A stretch of 6,998 nucleotides of DNA from an uncultured Cellvibrionales bacterium (GCA_937897785.1 CALCNB010000100.1:1-6998); one strand, 5' to 3'; shown: positions 1 through 6,714, counted from the first letter of the stretch. Notes: generated by a model not told the origin, from the letters alone. Numbers and translations are program-made.

Positions 1-2
1 CG

Positions 3-638
3 CGTCATTATCATGAGGCTAAGTTATCGGTTGCCGCGGATGAAAGTGCTCAAATGGATATTCGTATAGAAGCACTCGACCCAGATCCACTCAAGCCGAA
101 TGGTGGCGATCAAGAAGTGGCAAACCATTTGCGTTATGTAGCAAATTTTGTCCGTGAGCACGGCGCCATGAGCTTACTGCAACCAACCGAGGAGGCAGTA
201 GCACCTTTAGGATGGTATAGCTTAGTGCCTAATCAATTTGGTCAGCCAGGGCAGTGGGTGAGTGCCTCGGGCGATCAGGCCTATGGCAATACCCATGCCT
301 ACTATAATGCTGCTAACTATGAATTAGCGGCAGATGAAGCTTTAATTATTGAAGGTCGATTGCCGCCAGCACGTTTTATTAATGTGGTGTTATGGAACCG
401 CTATATGCAGAGTTATGATTTTGCCAATCGTCAGATTTCACTGAATCAAAAACAAATTCAGTATGAAGATGACGGCAGTTTTAAAATTATTGTTGCCCAT
501 CAAGACCCAGGTCTACCGAACTGGCTGGATACTGAGGGTCGGCCAACAGGTAATATGTATTGGCGGTTTGTGTTCCCGACTGAGGACCCACAGGCACCTA
601 CAACGCGGGTGGTGAAATTTTCAGAACTGGTGAATTAA
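3..638 (+). CDS. DUF1214-type protein, C-terminal part (5' end outside window)
   Basis: The reading frame is open from the window edge, and 17 codons precede the first internal ATG at 54. That ATG has no clear ribosome binding site, so this is a 5'-truncated gene with 211 codons visible. Counting from that Met, residues about 80-175 carry a DUF1214-like pattern: ALIIEGRLPPARF, VVLWNRY, the SLN/Q stretch, VAHQDPGLPNWLDT and a YWRF segment. The domain has no established enzymatic role. It often occurs with an N-terminal DUF1254 domain, which could lie upstream but cannot be seen here. No signal peptide or membrane segment is visible in this part. It converges on lipA with a 4-bp gap, so the two transcripts must overlap at their 3' ends. 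Relatives often sit in catabolic clusters for hydrophobic or aromatic compounds (recall, unverified). The family call is fairly sure; the function is unknown. Confidence 0.8.
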   Translation, partial: RHYHEAKLSVAADESAQMDIRIEALDPDPLKPNGGDQEVANHLRYVANFVREHGAMSLLQPTEEAVAPLGWYSLVPNQFGQPGQWVSASGDQAYGNTHAYYNAANYELAADEALIIEGRLPPARFINVVLWNRYMQSYDFANRQISLNQKQIQYEDDGSFKIIVAHQDPGLPNWLDTEGRPTGNMYWRFVFPTEDPQAPTTRVVKFSELVN

Positions 639-642
639 GCGA

Positions 643-1692
643 TTATAAATTTACCGCAGGGATGATGGATGAATCAGTGCTGCCAAGGCCAAGGTTATTC
701 TTTTCTAATATTCGGTCGGCTCGGTAACTCGAGCGGACCATTGGCCCGGCGGCAATTTCAGTGAAGCCGATCTCAAGACCTTGTTCACGATAGCGAGCAA
801 ATTCATCGGGATGCACCCATCGTTCAACCGGTAAGTGGTTCTTGGTGGGCTGTAGGTACTGGCCCAGTGTTAAAATATCCACCCCGTGTGCGCGCATGTC
901 TTCCATTGCGCGGGTGATCTCATCATCCTGTTCGCCTAAGCCTAACATCAGGCTAGTTTTGGTTAAAATGTTCGGTTGCTCTTGCTTGGCAAAGGCTAAG
1001 ACGTCCAGCGTTTGCTGATATCCCGCGCGCGGATCGCGCACCCGCTGAGTAAGCCGCTTAACAGTTTCAACATTTTGAGCAAACACCTGCAAGCCAGAAT
1101 TAACTACGGTTGCCACGCAGGCTTGATTGCCAGAGAAGTCGGGGGTTAATGCTTCAACGGCGGTTTCAGGATTGGCTTTTCGAATGGCGCGAACGCACTT
1201 GGCATAGTGGAGTGCGCCACCATCGCTGAGATCGTCGCGATCGACGGAGGTTAATACGACATAGCGCAGTTTCATCAGTTCAACAGAGCGAGCAGCATTA
1301 GCCGGTTCTTGCGTATCTAACCAGCCTTGCGGATTACCCGTATCCACTGAACAAAAACGACAGGCGCGTGTGCAAACCGAACCCATTAGCATGATGGTTG
1401 CCGTGCCGTTACTCCAACACTCATTCATATTCGGGCAGTGACTTTCTTCGCAAACCGTGGCTAGGCGGTGGTCATTCACCGTTTCACGTACTGCTTGAAA
1501 AGCGGTACTGGTTTTCATCGAAATACGTAGCCAAGGGGGCTTTCGCTCTGTCGACTTAGCTTGATTCGGGTTGGTTTTTATCCCATCCTTTATCGCTGAG
1601 AAACCCTGTGGTGTGGCAAATTTAACCCCGCTAGCGGTCTTGCTAGGCGCTTTGATTTTGCTTGGGCTGTTGATTTGCTCAGAACCTGACAT
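643..1692 (-). CDS. lipA: Lipoyl synthase (radical SAM, two 4Fe-4S clusters)
   Basis: LipA inserts two sulfur atoms at C6 and C8 of protein-bound octanoyl groups, making the lipoyl cofactor of 2-oxoacid dehydrogenases and the glycine cleavage H protein. It is cytosolic. Numbered from the upstream ATG at 1701, the auxiliary-cluster motif CX4CX5C is C84, C89, C95; the radical-SAM CX3CX2C motif is C110, C114, C117; the RSSY motif whose Ser contacts the auxiliary cluster is at 323-326. TSVDRDDL and LTLGQYLQPT are hallmark LipA stretches. I place the start at 1692 (349 aa): AAGGA at 1706-1702 lies 9 nt before that ATG but directly abuts the one at 1701. A Lys/Ser/Pro-rich leader of about 50 residues precedes KPPWLRI, making it longer than E. 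coli LipA (about 321 aa). The middle (VRDPRA, KTSLMLGLGEQDD, GPMVRSSYRA) resembles mitochondrial-type LipA more than E. coli LipA. No lipB is adjacent, so this may be a stand-alone or second copy. Confidence 0.95.
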   Translation of the reverse strand: MSGSEQINSPSKIKAPSKTASGVKFATPQGFSAIKDGIKTNPNQAKSTERKPPWLRISMKTSTAFQAVRETVNDHRLATVCEESHCPNMNECWSNGTATIMLMGSVCTRACRFCSVDTGNPQGWLDTQEPANAARSVELMKLRYVVLTSVDRDDLSDGGALHYAKCVRAIRKANPETAVEALTPDFSGNQACVATVVNSGLQVFAQNVETVKRLTQRVRDPRAGYQQTLDVLAFAKQEQPNILTKTSLMLGLGEQDDEITRAMEDMRAHGVDILTLGQYLQPTKNHLPVERWVHPDEFARYREQGLEIGFTEIAAGPMVRSSYRADRILEKNNLGLGSTDSSIIPAVNL

Positions 1693-1701
1693 GCAAAGCA
1701 T

Positions 1702-1706
1702 TCCTT
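1702..1706 (-). promoter_or_regulatory. Ribosome binding site deciding the lipA start
   Basis: The minus strand reads AAGGA here. It is 9 nt from the ATG whose first base is 1692, but 0 nt from the in-frame ATG whose first base is 1701. Normal Shine-Dalgarno spacing therefore favours the downstream ATG, giving a protein that begins MSGSEQ. Confidence 0.7.
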
Positions 1707-1849
1707 ACGAGGTGTTTTTTTAAGCTCGCAGCTTGCTGGCCAAGTGGTCAAAGAGTTCAAAGCTTGGCTGTAGACTGCATGGAGTACTCATTGTGTATAT
1801 TAACGCAAAAATGTAGACTTTGGATCATTTAATAGTACCTTTCTAACGC

Positions 1850-1879
1850 CATGCTGGTCGTCAAAACGAGCATGTTTTT
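1850..1879 (+). terminator. Hairpin plus T5 upstream of the DUF35 gene (weak terminator or attenuator)
   Basis: CATGCT (1850-1855) pairs perfectly with AGCATG (1869-1874). Three inner pairs, CGT (1859-1861) with ACG (1866-1868), close a CAAA loop after a 3-nt bulge. Five T follow at 1875-1879. This is the shape of a modest intrinsic terminator on the + strand. No gene on this strand ends nearby, as it lies between divergent lipA and the DUF35 gene. If real, it would stop stray upstream transcription or attenuate the leader of the downstream operon. Confidence 0.35.
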
Positions 1880-1905
1880 GATCGCAATAGAGGCTTTTCG
1901 ATACT
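1878..1905 (+). promoter_or_regulatory. Candidate sigma70 promoter for the DUF35-thiolase genes
   Basis: TTGATC (1878-1883, 4 of 6 to TTGACA) and GATACT (1900-1905, 4 of 6 to TATAAT) are separated by 16 bp. Transcription would start about 25 nt before the ATG at 1937. Both boxes are weak and it overlaps the T-run of the hairpin just upstream. It is the best-placed candidate I could find, not a firm call. Confidence 0.3.
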
Positions 1906-1936
1906 CTGGCGGTTTTTTAGTACTTTTGGGGGTTGT

Positions 1937-2392
1937 ATGAGTTCAACTGAAGTATCGAGCGGCGCTAATCCAGCTTTGCCAGTTATCGAGGGTTGGTTCA
2001 CGATGGACGAGGCCGATACGCATTTAATAGGCAGTCGATGCAAACGCTGTGGAACCTATTTTTTCCCTGGCAATGTTACCTTTTGTCGTAATCCTAGCTG
2101 CGATAGCGATGAGTTTGATGCGGTGCCGCTGAGTCGCGAGGGGACTATCTGGTCATATACAGATGCCCAATATAAACCACCTGAGCCTTATGTTGCAGCT
2201 GATCCCTTTGAGCCCTATGCGATTGCCGCCGTTGAATTGGCGAAGGAGCGAATGATTATATTGGGCCAGTTAGCCAAAGGTGTTACGGTCGATGATGTGA
2301 CTACCGGCATGCAGGTCGAATTACAGCTACAAACCCTTTTCACTAAAGATGGACAAGATTACGTGAGTTGGGTTTGGCAGCCAAAAAGATAA
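1937..2392 (+). CDS. DUF35 zinc-ribbon/OB-fold acyl-CoA-associated protein
   Basis: This is a 151-aa protein of the DUF35 (ChsH2 C-terminal/BbsA-like) family. These are small partners of SCP2-type thiolases and aldolases that help bind the acyl-CoA substrate. Residues 35-55 form a rubredoxin-like zinc ribbon with C35-X2-C38 and C50-X4-C55, all four ligands present. From about residue 64 an OB-fold follows (GTIWSYT, PYAIAAVEL, MIILGQL, VELQLQTL). Length is normal for a stand-alone member. There is no signal peptide, so it is cytosolic. The start at 1937 is the first in-frame ATG, with a weak G-rich RBS (GGGGG at 1928-1932). The thiolase-like gene begins 28 bp downstream, the arrangement expected for a complex-forming pair such as Ltp2-DUF35 or BbsA-BbsB. 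The family and the pairing are well supported; the substrate is unknown. Confidence 0.9.
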   Translation: MSSTEVSSGANPALPVIEGWFTMDEADTHLIGSRCKRCGTYFFPGNVTFCRNPSCDSDEFDAVPLSREGTIWSYTDAQYKPPEPYVAADPFEPYAIAAVELAKERMIILGQLAKGVTVDDVTTGMQVELQLQTLFTKDGQDYVSWVWQPKR

Positions 2393-2420
2393 ACTCTTAA
2401 CCCTTACTGAGAAAAATATT

Positions 2421-3602
2421 ATGAGTAGAGATGTGGTTATTTTAGGTGCAGGCATGCATCCTTGGGGCAAGTGGGGTAAGAATTTTGTCGAGTACGGTGT
2501 TCATGCTGCCCGAGCTGCATTAAAAGATGCCGGCGTTAGTTGGCAAGATATTGAATTTGTCGCAGGTGGCGCGACGATGAGAAACGGTTACCCTGGTTAT
2601 GTGGCAGGTGCCACTTTTTCACAAGCCTTAGGTTGGCAAGGCAATGAAATTATGACCTGCTATGCGGCTTGCGCGACTGGTAGTCAGGCCTTGGCAGCGG
2701 CAAGAGCAAAGATTCAAGCAGGTCAGTGCGAAGTGGCCTTAGTGGTTGGTGCCGATACTACCCCAAAAGGCTTTTTAGCGCCTCAAAAAGGTGAGCGGCC
2801 CGATGACCCCGATTGGGTTCGGTTTCGTTTAGGGATTACCAACCCAACTTATTTTTCATTGTATGCGCAACGTCGTAAAGATTTGTATGGTGCTACTGAC
2901 GAAGATTTTGCCACCATTAAGGTTAAAAACGCTGAGCATGGTTTCAGCAATGAATTTGCCCGCTACCGCAAAAAATTCACCGTCGAAGAGGTTTTAGCCT
3001 CACCGATGGTGGCTTCACCTTTGCGTTTATTTGAAATCTGCGCCACCAGCGATGGCGGTGCAGCCGTGGTGGTGGCCAGTAAAGAGTATGCTGATCGTCT
3101 TGGCAGTCAGCGACAAGTGAAGATTGGTGGTATCTCTACAGTATCGCCAAAATTCGCCAGCGCCGATGTTGAAATGCCTGATATTGCGACTGATTCTGCC
3201 GCAGCATCTAACGCTTATTCTTTTCGTGCATCAATCGCTCAAAAAGCTTACGAAGAAGCGGGTGTTGGTCCGGAAGAGGTCTCCTTGGCAGAAGTTTACG
3301 ATCTATCATCAGCGATGGAGCTTGATTGGTATGAATATATCGGCCTTTGTCCTCAAGGCGATGCAGAGAAATTGCTACGTGACGGCGATACGCGTATTGG
3401 TGGCAGAGTGCCAGTGAATGCCAGTGGTGGCTTAGCGTGCTTTGGTGAAGCAGTACCGGCGCAAGCATTGGCGCAAGTTTGCGAGTTAACCATGCAGTTA
3501 AGAGGTGAAGCCGGCGATCGACAAGTAAGCGATGCTAAAGTCGGAGTGACGGGTAATCAAGGTTTGTTTGGGCACGGTTCATCGGTTGTTTTACTGCGCT
3601 AA
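2421..3602 (+). CDS. Thiolase-superfamily / SCP2-type lipid-transfer-protein-like enzyme
   Basis: A 393-aa cytosolic member of the SCP-x/Ltp branch of the thiolase fold, full length. Canonical members perform CoA-dependent C-C cleavage of 3-ketoacyl-CoAs; the Ltp2 branch does retro-aldol cleavage of steroid side-chain CoAs. The N-terminal half has the nucleophile motif ACATGSQAL with C84, then VVGAD (108-112). The C-terminal half has EVYDLSSAMEL (291-301), NASGGLACFGEAVPAQA (333-349) and a final GNQGLFGHGSSVV (378-390). The HDCF box is changed: Tyr293 stands where the His is expected and Leu295 replaces its Cys. The GHP box has Glu343 instead of His. Tyr293 recalls the catalytic Tyr proposed for Ltp2 aldolase near position 294 (from memory). 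The DUF35 gene 28 bp upstream is the likely partner. Thiolase superfamily is certain; whether it is thiolase, aldolase or hydrolase is open. Confidence 0.9.
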   Translation: MSRDVVILGAGMHPWGKWGKNFVEYGVHAARAALKDAGVSWQDIEFVAGGATMRNGYPGYVAGATFSQALGWQGNEIMTCYAACATGSQALAAARAKIQAGQCEVALVVGADTTPKGFLAPQKGERPDDPDWVRFRLGITNPTYFSLYAQRRKDLYGATDEDFATIKVKNAEHGFSNEFARYRKKFTVEEVLASPMVASPLRLFEICATSDGGAAVVVASKEYADRLGSQRQVKIGGISTVSPKFASADVEMPDIATDSAAASNAYSFRASIAQKAYEEAGVGPEEVSLAEVYDLSSAMELDWYEYIGLCPQGDAEKLLRDGDTRIGGRVPVNASGGLACFGEAVPAQALAQVCELTMQLRGEAGDRQVSDAKVGVTGNQGLFGHGSSVVLLR

Positions 3603-3613
3603 ACGGCCACTTT

Positions 3614-3665
3614 TAAAATATAATTTTATTAAAGACAAATCGTCTAGATTTGATAACGATTAATA
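3614..3665 (+). promoter_or_regulatory. AT-rich spacer with inverted repeats, possible regulatory site
   Basis: The 85-bp thiolase-amidohydrolase gap contains TAAAAT-ATA-ATTTTA (3614-3628, a perfect 6-bp inverted repeat around TATAAT at 3619-3624). AATCGT (3638-3643) and ACGATT (3656-3661) are inverted arms. TGATAACGATTAATA (3651-3665) matches the Fur 7-1-7 model at 11 of 14 positions and shares the 9-mer TAACGATTA with the receptor upstream region. No good -35 box fits the TATAAT. An internal promoter or operator is possible but unproven. Confidence 0.25.
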
Positions 3666-3687
3666 GCAGCAGTGGAAGAGGGTTGTT

Positions 3688-4557
3688 ATGGCTTTTTCAA
3701 AAGAAATCAAAGTAATTGATTTGATGCTAGGTATTCCCAGTAGCGACGACCGCTCTGAGTGGTTTGAGTCCTTTCAGAATTTATTAATGGATCAAGAGAG
3801 CCAGACACAATTTAAAATGCCTGCTCAGTATATGTTTAAAGATGTGCCTGATCTGTCAAATCAAGATGATACTATTGCCTATGCGCTAGAGCAGATGAAT
3901 AAACATAATATTCATCGTGCTATGCTGGGTATTGACGATGTGAGCCCCACCCATCACCAAGCCTTAAAGCAGCACCCGACTCGCTTTTTTTCAGCCTATG
4001 AGGCAAATGCGAATAAAGGCATGGAAGAGGTAAGAAAGATACGTCGTTTATATAAGGAGCATAATCTTAAAGCCGTGACAGCTTTTCCATCGGGTCTCTG
4101 TCCGCAGGTGCCGATTAATGATAAAAAGTGGTATCCGATTTATGCCACCTGTATTGACCTTGATATTCCTTTTTGTCCTTGCGCTGGTATACCGGGCCCT
4201 CGAATCCCTGCAGAACCACAAAAAGTCGAGCACATCGACGAAGTCTGTTGGTTTTTTCCCGAGTTAAAGCTCGTGATGAAGCATGGCGCTGAGCCTTGGG
4301 TTGATTTGGCGGTTAAACTGATGATCAAGTACCCCAACTTATATTATATGACCAGTGCTTTTGCACCAAAATATTATCCACAGGCAATTATCGATTATGC
4401 GAATACTCGAGGTAGCGAAAAGATTCTTTATGCAGGGTATTTTCCCATGGCCTTATCGTTAGACCGAATTTTTTCTGATATGGAAAAAGTTCCGTTCAAA
4501 GACGAGGTGTGGCCGAAGTTTTTGCATCAAAATGCTGAGCGAGTATTTAAATTATAA
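3688..4557 (+). CDS. Amidohydrolase-2-fold protein with altered metal site
   Basis: A 289-aa protein with the TIM-barrel signatures of the amidohydrolase-2 (ACMSD-like) family, whose members are metal-dependent hydrolases and decarboxylases. Recognisable blocks are the N-terminal strand VIDLMLGIP (9-17), HPTRFFSAYEANANKGMEEV (96-115), PINDKKWYPIYA (142-153), CAGIPGPR (165-172), FFPELKLVMKHGAEPW (189-204), NLYYMTSAFAPKYYP (217-231) and EKILYAGYFP (244-253). The usual D-x-HxH becomes D11-L-M13-L-G15, so both His ligands are missing. The usual G-S-D-Y-P becomes A-G-Y251-F-P, so the catalytic Asp is missing. H199 is kept. The fold is intact and the ORF uninterrupted, so this looks like a repurposed subfamily, not a pseudogene. 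RBS GAGG (3678-3681) sits 6 nt before the ATG. The symporter pair starts 27 bp downstream, suggesting an operon. The reaction is unknown; a CoA-thioester or carboxylate lyase role is a guess. Confidence 0.85.
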   Translation: MAFSKEIKVIDLMLGIPSSDDRSEWFESFQNLLMDQESQTQFKMPAQYMFKDVPDLSNQDDTIAYALEQMNKHNIHRAMLGIDDVSPTHHQALKQHPTRFFSAYEANANKGMEEVRKIRRLYKEHNLKAVTAFPSGLCPQVPINDKKWYPIYATCIDLDIPFCPCAGIPGPRIPAEPQKVEHIDEVCWFFPELKLVMKHGAEPWVDLAVKLMIKYPNLYYMTSAFAPKYYPQAIIDYANTRGSEKILYAGYFPMALSLDRIFSDMEKVPFKDEVWPKFLHQNAERVFKL

Positions 4558-4584
4558 ATAATAACTAACCCATAGGGTTTCACC

Positions 4585-4893
4585 ATGCATGAATCTACTT
4601 CTAGCGAAAAAAATAAGCAGGCTATTGCTGACCGTTACTGGCATGAGAATAAAAAAATATTGCTGTCGTTATTGTCGCTATGGTTTATTGTAGCGTTAGT
4701 TTGCCCGGTTTTATTGGTTGATTATTTGGATCAATTTTCACTGGGCGGTTTTGGGCTGGGTTTTTGGTTTAATCAGCAGGGCGCCATTTTATTTTTTGTA
4801 GCGATTATCTTTATCTATCACGCTTTAATGCAGCGATTAGAAGCGCGTTTAGCGGTAGAGAAAGCGGCTGATGACTCGCAGGCTGAATCGTAA
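4585..4893 (+). CDS. Sodium:solute symporter small subunit (DUF4212)
   Basis: A 102-aa protein matching the small subunit that precedes VC_2705-type symporters (DUF4212/TIGR03647). It starts with a charged cytoplasmic segment ending in RYWHENKK (17-24). There are two predicted membrane helices, about 25-46 and 67-84, separated by LGGFGLGFWFNQQGA (53-67), the family's most typical stretch. The C-terminus is charged. It is predicted to sit in the inner membrane beside the large subunit; its exact role there is not established. RBS AGGG (4574-4577) is 7 nt before the ATG. The TAA shares one base with the ATG of the large subunit (TAATG), indicating translational coupling. Confidence 0.92.
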   Translation: MHESTSSEKNKQAIADRYWHENKKILLSLLSLWFIVALVCPVLLVDYLDQFSLGGFGLGFWFNQQGAILFFVAIIFIYHALMQRLEARLAVEKAADDSQAES

Positions 4894-6641
4894 TGGATGC
4901 ACAAAGCTTTAGTTATTTATTTGTTGGTTTGTCATTTGCGCTCTATATTGGCATTGCCTTTTGGACGAGAGCGAATTCCACTAAGCAGTTCTATGTGGCT
5001 GGCGGAGGCGTGCACCCGGTATTAAATGGCATGGCAACGGGCGCTGATTGGATGAGCGCTGCATCGTTTTTATCGGTGGCAGGTATTGTTGCTTTTTCAG
5101 GCCGAGACGGTTCCGTTTATTTGATTGGTTGGACCGGTGGTTATGTCTTACTCGCCTTATTATTGGCGCCTTATTTACGCAAGTTTGGTCGATACACCGT
5201 ACCCGACTTCATTGGTGAGCGCTATTATTCTAAAGCGGCACGCACGGTTGCGGTACTGTGTTTGATCTTTATTTCGTTTACTTACATAGCTGGCCAGATG
5301 CGCGGTGTTGGCATTGTCTTTTCACGCTTTTTAGAAGTTGATATTAATACCGGCGTGATTATTGGTATGGTGATTGTATTCTTTTATGCGGTGATGGGCG
5401 GCATGAAAGGCATTACCTATACCCAAGTTGCCCAGTACTGTGTGCTGGTGTTTGCTTTTATGGTGCCGGCAGTCTTTTTATCCATCATGTGGACCAATAA
5501 TCCTATCCCGCAATTGGGTCTAGGCAGCCAGCTCAATGATGGCTCTGGCTTAACGGTGTTGCAAAAGTTGGATCAAGTCACCGTTGATTTAGGTTTTCAT
5601 GCCTATACGGGCTCGATCAGATCAACGCTTGATACCTTGATGATCATTGTTACCTTAATGATTGGCACGGCTGGCTTACCGCATGTGATTGTCCGTTTCT
5701 TTACGGTACCTAAAGTGTCAGATGCGCGTTTATCGGCAGGTTATGCCTTATTATTTATCGCGGTTATTTATACTACCATTCCTGTAGTGGCAGGTTTTTC
5801 GCGGTTAAATTTAACTGACAGCGTGAATGAAGTGGCGTATGAAGATGCGCCTGAATGGGTGGGCAAGTGGGAATCAACGGGGCTTATCGCTTGGCAAGAC
5901 AAAAATGCCGATGGTCGAATTCAGTATCGAGCGGGGCATGCCTTGGTACCGACTAAACCCCTGTTCACCGATGCTCGGGGTCAATACGGTCAGCGATTAT
6001 TGGAGAATGCGCCCAGTGATAGTGAGAATGAAATTTACGTTGACCGCGATATTATGGTTATTGCTAACCCTGAAATCGCCGGTCTGCCGAATTGGGTGAT
6101 TGGCTTAATTGCGGCAGGGGCGGTGGCCGCAGCACTGTCGACTGCGGCAGGGTTATTACTGGTTATTTCAAGTTCGATTTCACATGACCTGCTTAAAAGT
6201 ACCTTCATGCCCTCTATCACCGATAAACAAGAATTACTTGCCGCCCGCTTGGCCGCCGCCACCGCTATTGTCATTGCAGGCTGGTTTGGTATTCACCCGC
6301 CGGCGTTTGTTGCTCAAGTAGTTGCGTTTGCCTTTGGCATGGCTGCGGCCTCTTTGTTTCCTGCCATTGTGTTAGGCATTTTTTCTGAGCGGATTAACAA
6401 AGAAGGGGCGATTGCTGGAATGATCGTCGGCTTAGTTTTTTCGGTGGGTTACATTGTCTATTTTGTATTCATTAACCCGCATCAAAATAATGCTGACTTT
6501 TGGTTCTGGGGAATTTCAACCACGGGTATTGGTGGTATTGGCGCTGCCCTTAATATGATCACTGCTTATACGGTCAGTCGTTTCTTTGATGCTCCACCCA
6601 CTGGAGTAATATCACTTCTTAAGCATATCCGACAACCTTAA
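4893..6641 (+). CDS. Sodium:solute symporter large subunit (SSS family, VC_2705 type)
   Basis: A 582-aa inner-membrane permease of the SSS family, closest in style to ActP/VC_2705 carriers that move acetate and other short carboxylates with Na+. About 13 hydrophobic helices can be drawn. GADWMSAASFLS (50-61) lies in the unwound helix region near the Na+/substrate site, and AALSTAAGLLLVISSSISHDL (413-433, S416/T417 and the Ser cluster) corresponds to the Na+-site helix. Residues 303-398 form a long hydrophilic extramembrane loop, known in this subfamily; it contains DKNADGRI (336-343), an EF-hand-like calcium-loop pattern, though position 12 is Ala, not Glu. The start overlaps the small-subunit stop by 1 nt. 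Genes upstream suggest it imports the substrate of the catabolic pair. The true substrate cannot be read from sequence; annotation as acetate permease would be too specific. Confidence 0.92.
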   Translation: MDAQSFSYLFVGLSFALYIGIAFWTRANSTKQFYVAGGGVHPVLNGMATGADWMSAASFLSVAGIVAFSGRDGSVYLIGWTGGYVLLALLLAPYLRKFGRYTVPDFIGERYYSKAARTVAVLCLIFISFTYIAGQMRGVGIVFSRFLEVDINTGVIIGMVIVFFYAVMGGMKGITYTQVAQYCVLVFAFMVPAVFLSIMWTNNPIPQLGLGSQLNDGSGLTVLQKLDQVTVDLGFHAYTGSIRSTLDTLMIIVTLMIGTAGLPHVIVRFFTVPKVSDARLSAGYALLFIAVIYTTIPVVAGFSRLNLTDSVNEVAYEDAPEWVGKWESTGLIAWQDKNADGRIQYRAGHALVPTKPLFTDARGQYGQRLLENAPSDSENEIYVDRDIMVIANPEIAGLPNWVIGLIAAGAVAAALSTAAGLLLVISSSISHDLLKSTFMPSITDKQELLAARLAAATAIVIAGWFGIHPPAFVAQVVAFAFGMAAASLFPAIVLGIFSERINKEGAIAGMIVGLVFSVGYIVYFVFINPHQNNADFWFWGISTTGIGGIGAALNMITAYTVSRFFDAPPTGVISLLKHIRQP

Positions 6642-6714
6642 TTATTGATTTAAATATAATTCCATCCACTTTTATTTTTTGCCAAAAATTTGTAAATAAT
6701 GCTCAAACTCTAAA

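Noticed and set aside
1861..2043. 60-codon minus-strand ORF overlapping the start of the DUF35 gene
   Set aside because: Antisense to a well-supported gene, composition unlike a protein, no recognisable motif or RBS; treated as a shadow.
3124..3468. Two ORFs (one per strand, 97 and 86 codons) inside the thiolase gene
   Set aside because: Both lie in other frames of a strongly supported gene and show no family features.
2421..3602. Calling the thiolase ltp2 and the DUF35 gene chsH2
   Set aside because: The catalytic Cys is kept and no MaoC-like ChsH1 or ChsH2 dehydratase domain is present, so the steroid-specific names are not justified.
4048..4337. Minus-strand ORFs of 61 and 65 codons inside the amidohydrolase gene
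   Set aside because: Antisense shadows of a conserved protein-coding region.
5827..6321. Three ORFs (70-90 codons) in other frames of the symporter gene
   Set aside because: Fully contained in the large-subunit gene; no RBS or motif.
4893..6641. Naming the symporter actP (acetate permease)
   Set aside because: The DUF4212 partner and the long insert point to the VC_2705 type; substrate is not inferable from the sequence.
6655..6660. Perfect TATAAT just after the symporter stop
   Set aside because: No acceptable -35 at 16-18 bp; the sequence is AT-rich, and the pair at 6731-6759 is better.
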